NCBI GenBank assembly: GCA_933228675.1
Contig: OW121742.1
Location: forward strand, 129,585,561-129,649,560
Length of the DNA: 64,000 bases
Direction of reading: 5' to 3'
Source: Stomorhina lunata
Taxonomy: Eukaryota; Arthropoda; Insecta; Diptera; Rhiniidae
Below, piece after piece: positions 60,012-64,000 of the stretch. Position numbers and translations under genes: made by a program. Under the pieces are notes generated by a model, which was not told the origin of the DNA, did not search any database, and saw only the letters and a list, made by a program, of their open reading frames with translations. The stretch's first letter is position 1; each line of letters opens with the position of its first letter.

Positions 60012-62678
60012 AGAAAATAGAATATGGTTTAAATTGTAACGACTCATTCACTGAAAAACAAGAAAAGATGGCCGGAGAAAATAAATTTGTTTGTATATGG
60101 TTATCTTTTATAGTTTAGAAGATACTTGAATTTAATAAAAATATTTTAGTTTTTAATTATAACGAAAAACTGCGTTAATCTTTAAAATTTTCAAAGAATT
60201 ATAAAGCTATTAAAAATATAAGAGAATTACCTTTCCAGTTATATGCAATTAACTATATTTTTGGGCAGTCAATATACTTACATATGATTATTAGAAGTTT
60301 TTTGAAGATTAATAGTCTTTAAAGCTGATCTGAAAATGATTAAATAAAATGTTATAAACTAAACATACTAAAAAAATTAATTTTATTTATACCTCTTTTT
60401 CTCAAAGTCGATAAAAACATGACCGTTTAAATGAGGTTGAACGTTCCTTATGGCCCGAAAATTTTTTATGCTACCAAATCCTTTAAAAAACTCATATCTT
60501 TTCATGTAAGTCACTTCGGATTGGGCTAGTAATGTTTTTGCATAGCGGCAACAATTCGTTTCTTTCAAAGAAATCATAAGATTTTTCACTGGTTGTTGAT
60601 TCTTTATTACATTGGAATCTAAGAGAGTCTCTAGGGTGGGATCCTCTAAATTATATATCAGTACAAGCCATTCTGTCATAAAATTCTTAAGTGGCTTCCC
60701 TTTGTGTAGTTCCAACACATCACGTCTCTTTTTAAAGGCTTCCTCCTGTAGGTTAAATTCTTCAGCCAGTTTTAATTTTTCAGCTTCTATATGAGCAGCC
60801 AATTGTTGAGCAGGTTCCATGCCTTCTTGTCCCTTAGGCCATAATCTGTAAAGGAAATTTTTAAGTTTTCTGTTTAATAATTTTAGAGGATTATAAATTT
60901 TTCATGATTTTTTTCCAATTGTTTGCATGTCTGAAGAGCCGCAGATTGTCTTTTTTCGTTTCTTTGCAATTCCTGCCAGTTTCTAAGATTGTATGGGTTA
61001 ATAAATAAAAAAATATATATAAAAATTATTTTCACATAACTTTTGTTGAAATTTTTCCATTTTTGGAGATGAATTTAACGGCATATATATGATGTCGACG
61101 TAAATTTAAATAAAAGTGACGCTTTCTTATTCCTCTTTACATTCAATTTCTTACTTTTTTAAATTTTAGTAAAGAATTCGCGAAGAATTTGCAATTTCTT
61201 GCAAGTTACTGCGTGCTTATCTGAATTCGAAAATAGAACCTTGAATTTGTACAAATCAAATGTAGAATAGCACTTGTGTTTCAAAAATAGTTTCTTTCGA
61301 ATCGAATAATCCCCCCTTATTTTATTCTGGCACAAAACAAATTTATGTAACCACATGTAAATCGAATGTAAAACACCACTTGTGTTTCGAAAATGACCAC
61401 TTATATTATTCTACACAAGGTTGATTTATTTTTTACTTCACTTTAAATTTGGCGCAACAATTTAATGTTACCGACCTTCACATGTAAATGTAACCAATAA
61501 GTGCTGCTTTACACACTTAATCAGTTTATCTTCAAATATCTTTTTAATCCGCATTCACGTTCTCACACGAGCATTTTCTTTATCAGTTTTCATTATATTT
61601 TACTTAAATTTCATACAAATTTTCGTAAACATTTAGATTTTTCTCATACAAACACAGGAGTTGATGAGCCTCACCTGAATGGTGTGAACGTGGTCTAATC
61701 TGTAAAAGGCACAAAGTAGTACAAATTGCAACTCTGAGTGAAACACATGGTAGCTGCATTGCCATATGTTTAAAATCTACTATGAAACATTTAACTGGCA
61801 TCACTACCATCTTTAAGCGCTAAAAAATGGCGGCAGGTTTATCGGTTCTTGTAAATTACTGCATTTTATGAGAATGTATAATTTATTAACGTTAAAATAA
61901 GAACCATTGGAACAAGTGTGTAAAGTCCCTATAAGAAAAAAGTCGTTGCAGTTCACCTGATCTAGACTTGTTCCAAAAATTTTTAATTGCAACAAATATG
62001 GAAGAAGGTAAGTACAAATAAACTGTAATTTTCAAAATATTTGGCTTGATTTATTTGCTTTTGTATGGAAATTTCTTTTTTGCAGACTACCAAGCATCCT
62101 CTTCCCGATCGGATGCCAAAAAGCTTGGAAAGCAACATAATATTCTTTCCTTGTGGGGAATGAGTCCACGATGAACCTAAATCCATTGATACTAACAAAT
62201 ATTCAGAGTACAGGTTACTTTAAAGGTACTTCCCCAAGGTACAGTAGCAAAATTTTGCAACTTCATTAGTTTGGTCCATGGCAGTACAATAACATTGTGT
62301 TTGGATTTAACTTGTAGTGCATTTATTTAAACTGAAGACACCATGAGGTAGTGGATGAAATCTATTATCAAGTAAAACATGGAGCCATGGGAAAGAGGTT
62401 CACCGAAGACGAGTGGTCAAACAGGCATGTGTGGCGGAGTGATTTTATGAAATGTATCATTTTCGTTTTGAATGAAAAAATTAACCCTCTTGGAAATCGC
62501 AAAAAAGAATCGAAGAAAAATATATCCCTATTGGCTTACAAACTATTAAGAAATTAAAAAAAAAAAACAGAAAATATTGAAGTGAATTAGAATTTAAAAT
62601 TTATTTTGAAAGTATAAAAGTGAAAGTTTAAGACACACGCGCTATCAACCAAGAAAATAAAAATGAGCAAAATCACAT
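60012..62678. repeat. Array copy 13
   Basis: Minus gene at 60044-61060, Prp38B fragment at 61998-62441. No private variant was noticed. Confidence 0.95.
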
Positions 62679-64000
62679 AGAAAATAGAATATGGTTTAAA
62701 TTGTAACGACTCATTCACTGAAAAACAAGAAAAGATGGCCGGAGAAAATAAATTTGTTTGTATATGGTTATCTTTTATAGTTTAGAAGATACTTGAATTT
62801 AATAAAAATATTTTAGTTTTTAATTATAACGAAAAACTGCGTTAATCTTTAAAATTTTCAAAGAATTATAAAGCTATTAAAAATATAAGAGAATTACCTT
62901 TCCAGTTATATGCAATTAACTATATTTTTGGGCAGTCAATATACTTACATATGATTATTAGAAGTTTTTTGAAGATTAATAGTCTTTAAAGCTGATCTGA
63001 AAATGATTAAATAAAATGTTATAAACTAAACATACTAAAAAAATTAATTTTATTTATACCTCTTTTTCTCAAAGTCGATAAAAACATGACCGTTTAAATG
63101 AGGTTGAACGTTCCTTATGGCCCGAAAATTTTTTATGCTACCAAATCCTTTAAAAAACTCATATCTTTTCATGTAAGTCACTTCGGATTGGGCTAGTAAT
63201 GTTTTTGCATAGCGGCAACAATTCGTTTCTTTCAAAGAAATCATAAGATTTTTCACTGGTTGTTGATTCTTTATTACATTGGAATCTAAGAGAGTCTCTA
63301 GGGTGGGATCCTCTAAATTATATATCAGTACAAGCCATTCTGTCATAAAATTCTTAAGTGGCTTCCCTTTGTGTAGTTCCAACACATCACGTCTCTTTTT
63401 AAAGGCTTCCTCCTGTAGGTTAAATTCTTCAGCCAGTTTTAATTTTTCAGCTTCTATATGAGCAGCCAATTGTTGAGCAGGTTCCATGCCTTCTTGTCCC
63501 TTAGGCCATAATCTGTAAAGGAAATTTTTAAGTTTTCTGTTTAATAATTTTAGAGGATTATAAATTTTTCATGATTTTTTTCCAATTGTTTGCATGTCTG
63601 AAGAGCCGCAGATTGTCTTTTTTCGTTTCTTTGCAATTCCTGCCAGTTTCTAAGATTGTATGGGTTAATAAATAAAAAAATATATATAAAAATTATTTTC
63701 ACATAACTTTTGTTGAAATTTTTCCATTTTTGGAGATGAATTTAACGGCATATATATGATGTCGACGTAAATTTAAATAAAAGTGACGCTTTCTTATTCC
63801 TCTTTACATTCAATTTCTTACTTTTTTAAATTTTAGTAAAGAATTCGCGAAGAATTTGCAATTTCTTGCAAGTTACTGCGTGCTTATCTGAATTCGAAAA
63901 TAGAACCTTGAATTTGTACAAATCAAATGTAGAATAGCACTTGTGTTTCAAAAATAGTTTCTTTCGAATCGAATAATCCCCCCTTATTTTATTCTGGCAC
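62679..64000. repeat. Array copy 14, cut by the window end
   Basis: Minus gene at 62711-63727 is complete. The window ends in the spacer before the Prp38B fragment, so the array continues to the right for an unknown distance. Confidence 0.95.

Larger units (their letters stand above)
28008..64000. repeat. Macrosatellite array of a 2,667-bp unit, 13 full copies plus part of a 14th
   Basis: From 28008 to the window end the sequence is a head-to-tail repetition with an exact period of 2,667 bp. Corresponding landmarks recur at that spacing in every copy without any length change. The left junction is at 'agaaaata' (28008-28015), a word shared by flank and unit. The right boundary lies outside the window. 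Each unit holds, in order: the 3' part of a minus-strand gene at about 32-1049, a spacer at about 1050-1986, a plus-strand Prp38B fragment at about 1987-2430, and a 237-bp A-rich tail. By eye only about nine variant positions were found in 36 kb, though no exhaustive alignment was possible. Such homogeneity means very recent amplification, ongoing conversion or unequal exchange, or an assembly effect. Confidence 0.97.

Noticed and set aside
28008..64000. Possibility that the array is ribosomal, 5S or histone repeats
   Set aside because: The unit length and content do not fit: no rRNA-like or histone sequences are present, and the gene pieces are Prp38B and an unknown gene.
28008..64000. CRISPR-like or bacterial repeat system
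   Set aside because: The sequence is eukaryotic with spliceosomal introns, and the repeats are contiguous 2.7-kb units without spacers.

Overview
The window is nuclear DNA from a higher fly (Diptera). It is very AT-rich, has short introns of about 55-70 bp beside multi-kilobase ones, and carries fly-type repeats (TA microsatellites, MITEs, Tc1-like and Ty1/copia relics, a tRNA-derived SINE). Its one large single-copy gene is a glutamine-rich insect Spt20 orthologue. A calyptrate fly is likely from the repeat types, but that is inference.

Left part (1-9018): no protein gene recognised. It holds a 5'-truncated SINE with a (TA)45 tail between two 211-bp direct copies of its target, a 574-bp MITE with 28-bp terminal inverted repeats and an iterated GGGCCAATGTC motif, a relative of a second MITE family, a TTCGAAAG-rich inverted-repeat element and a fragment of a dispersed repeat.

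Middle (9019-24471): Spt20, a structural subunit of the SAGA histone acetyltransferase coactivator, on the minus strand. Seven exons join in phase to about 2,147 codons. The Spt20 domain lies mainly in exon 3, but its N-terminal helix is in exons 1-2 and is separated from the rest by about 360 residues of low-complexity sequence. Introns 2 and 5 (about 4.5 and 4.2 kb) are loaded with transposon relics: a Tc1-like element, a MITE, and a gutted copia element lying between two inverted copies of another repeat.

Right part (28008-64000): 56% of the window is a head-to-tail array of a 2,667-bp unit, 13 full copies plus a partial 14th that runs off the end. Every copy has exactly the same length and only a handful of single-base differences were found. 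Each unit carries two gene pieces pointing away from each other. On the minus strand is an intron-containing gene for a charged, helical protein I do not recognise. On the plus strand is a 5' fragment of the spliceosomal factor gene Prp38B, with introns still present but broken by three small deletions shared by all copies examined. The Prp38B piece was therefore genomic (not a retrocopy) and already dead before amplification. The array is the most unusual object in the window. It could be a young macrosatellite, an amplified gene fragment family with a regulatory role, or partly an assembly product.
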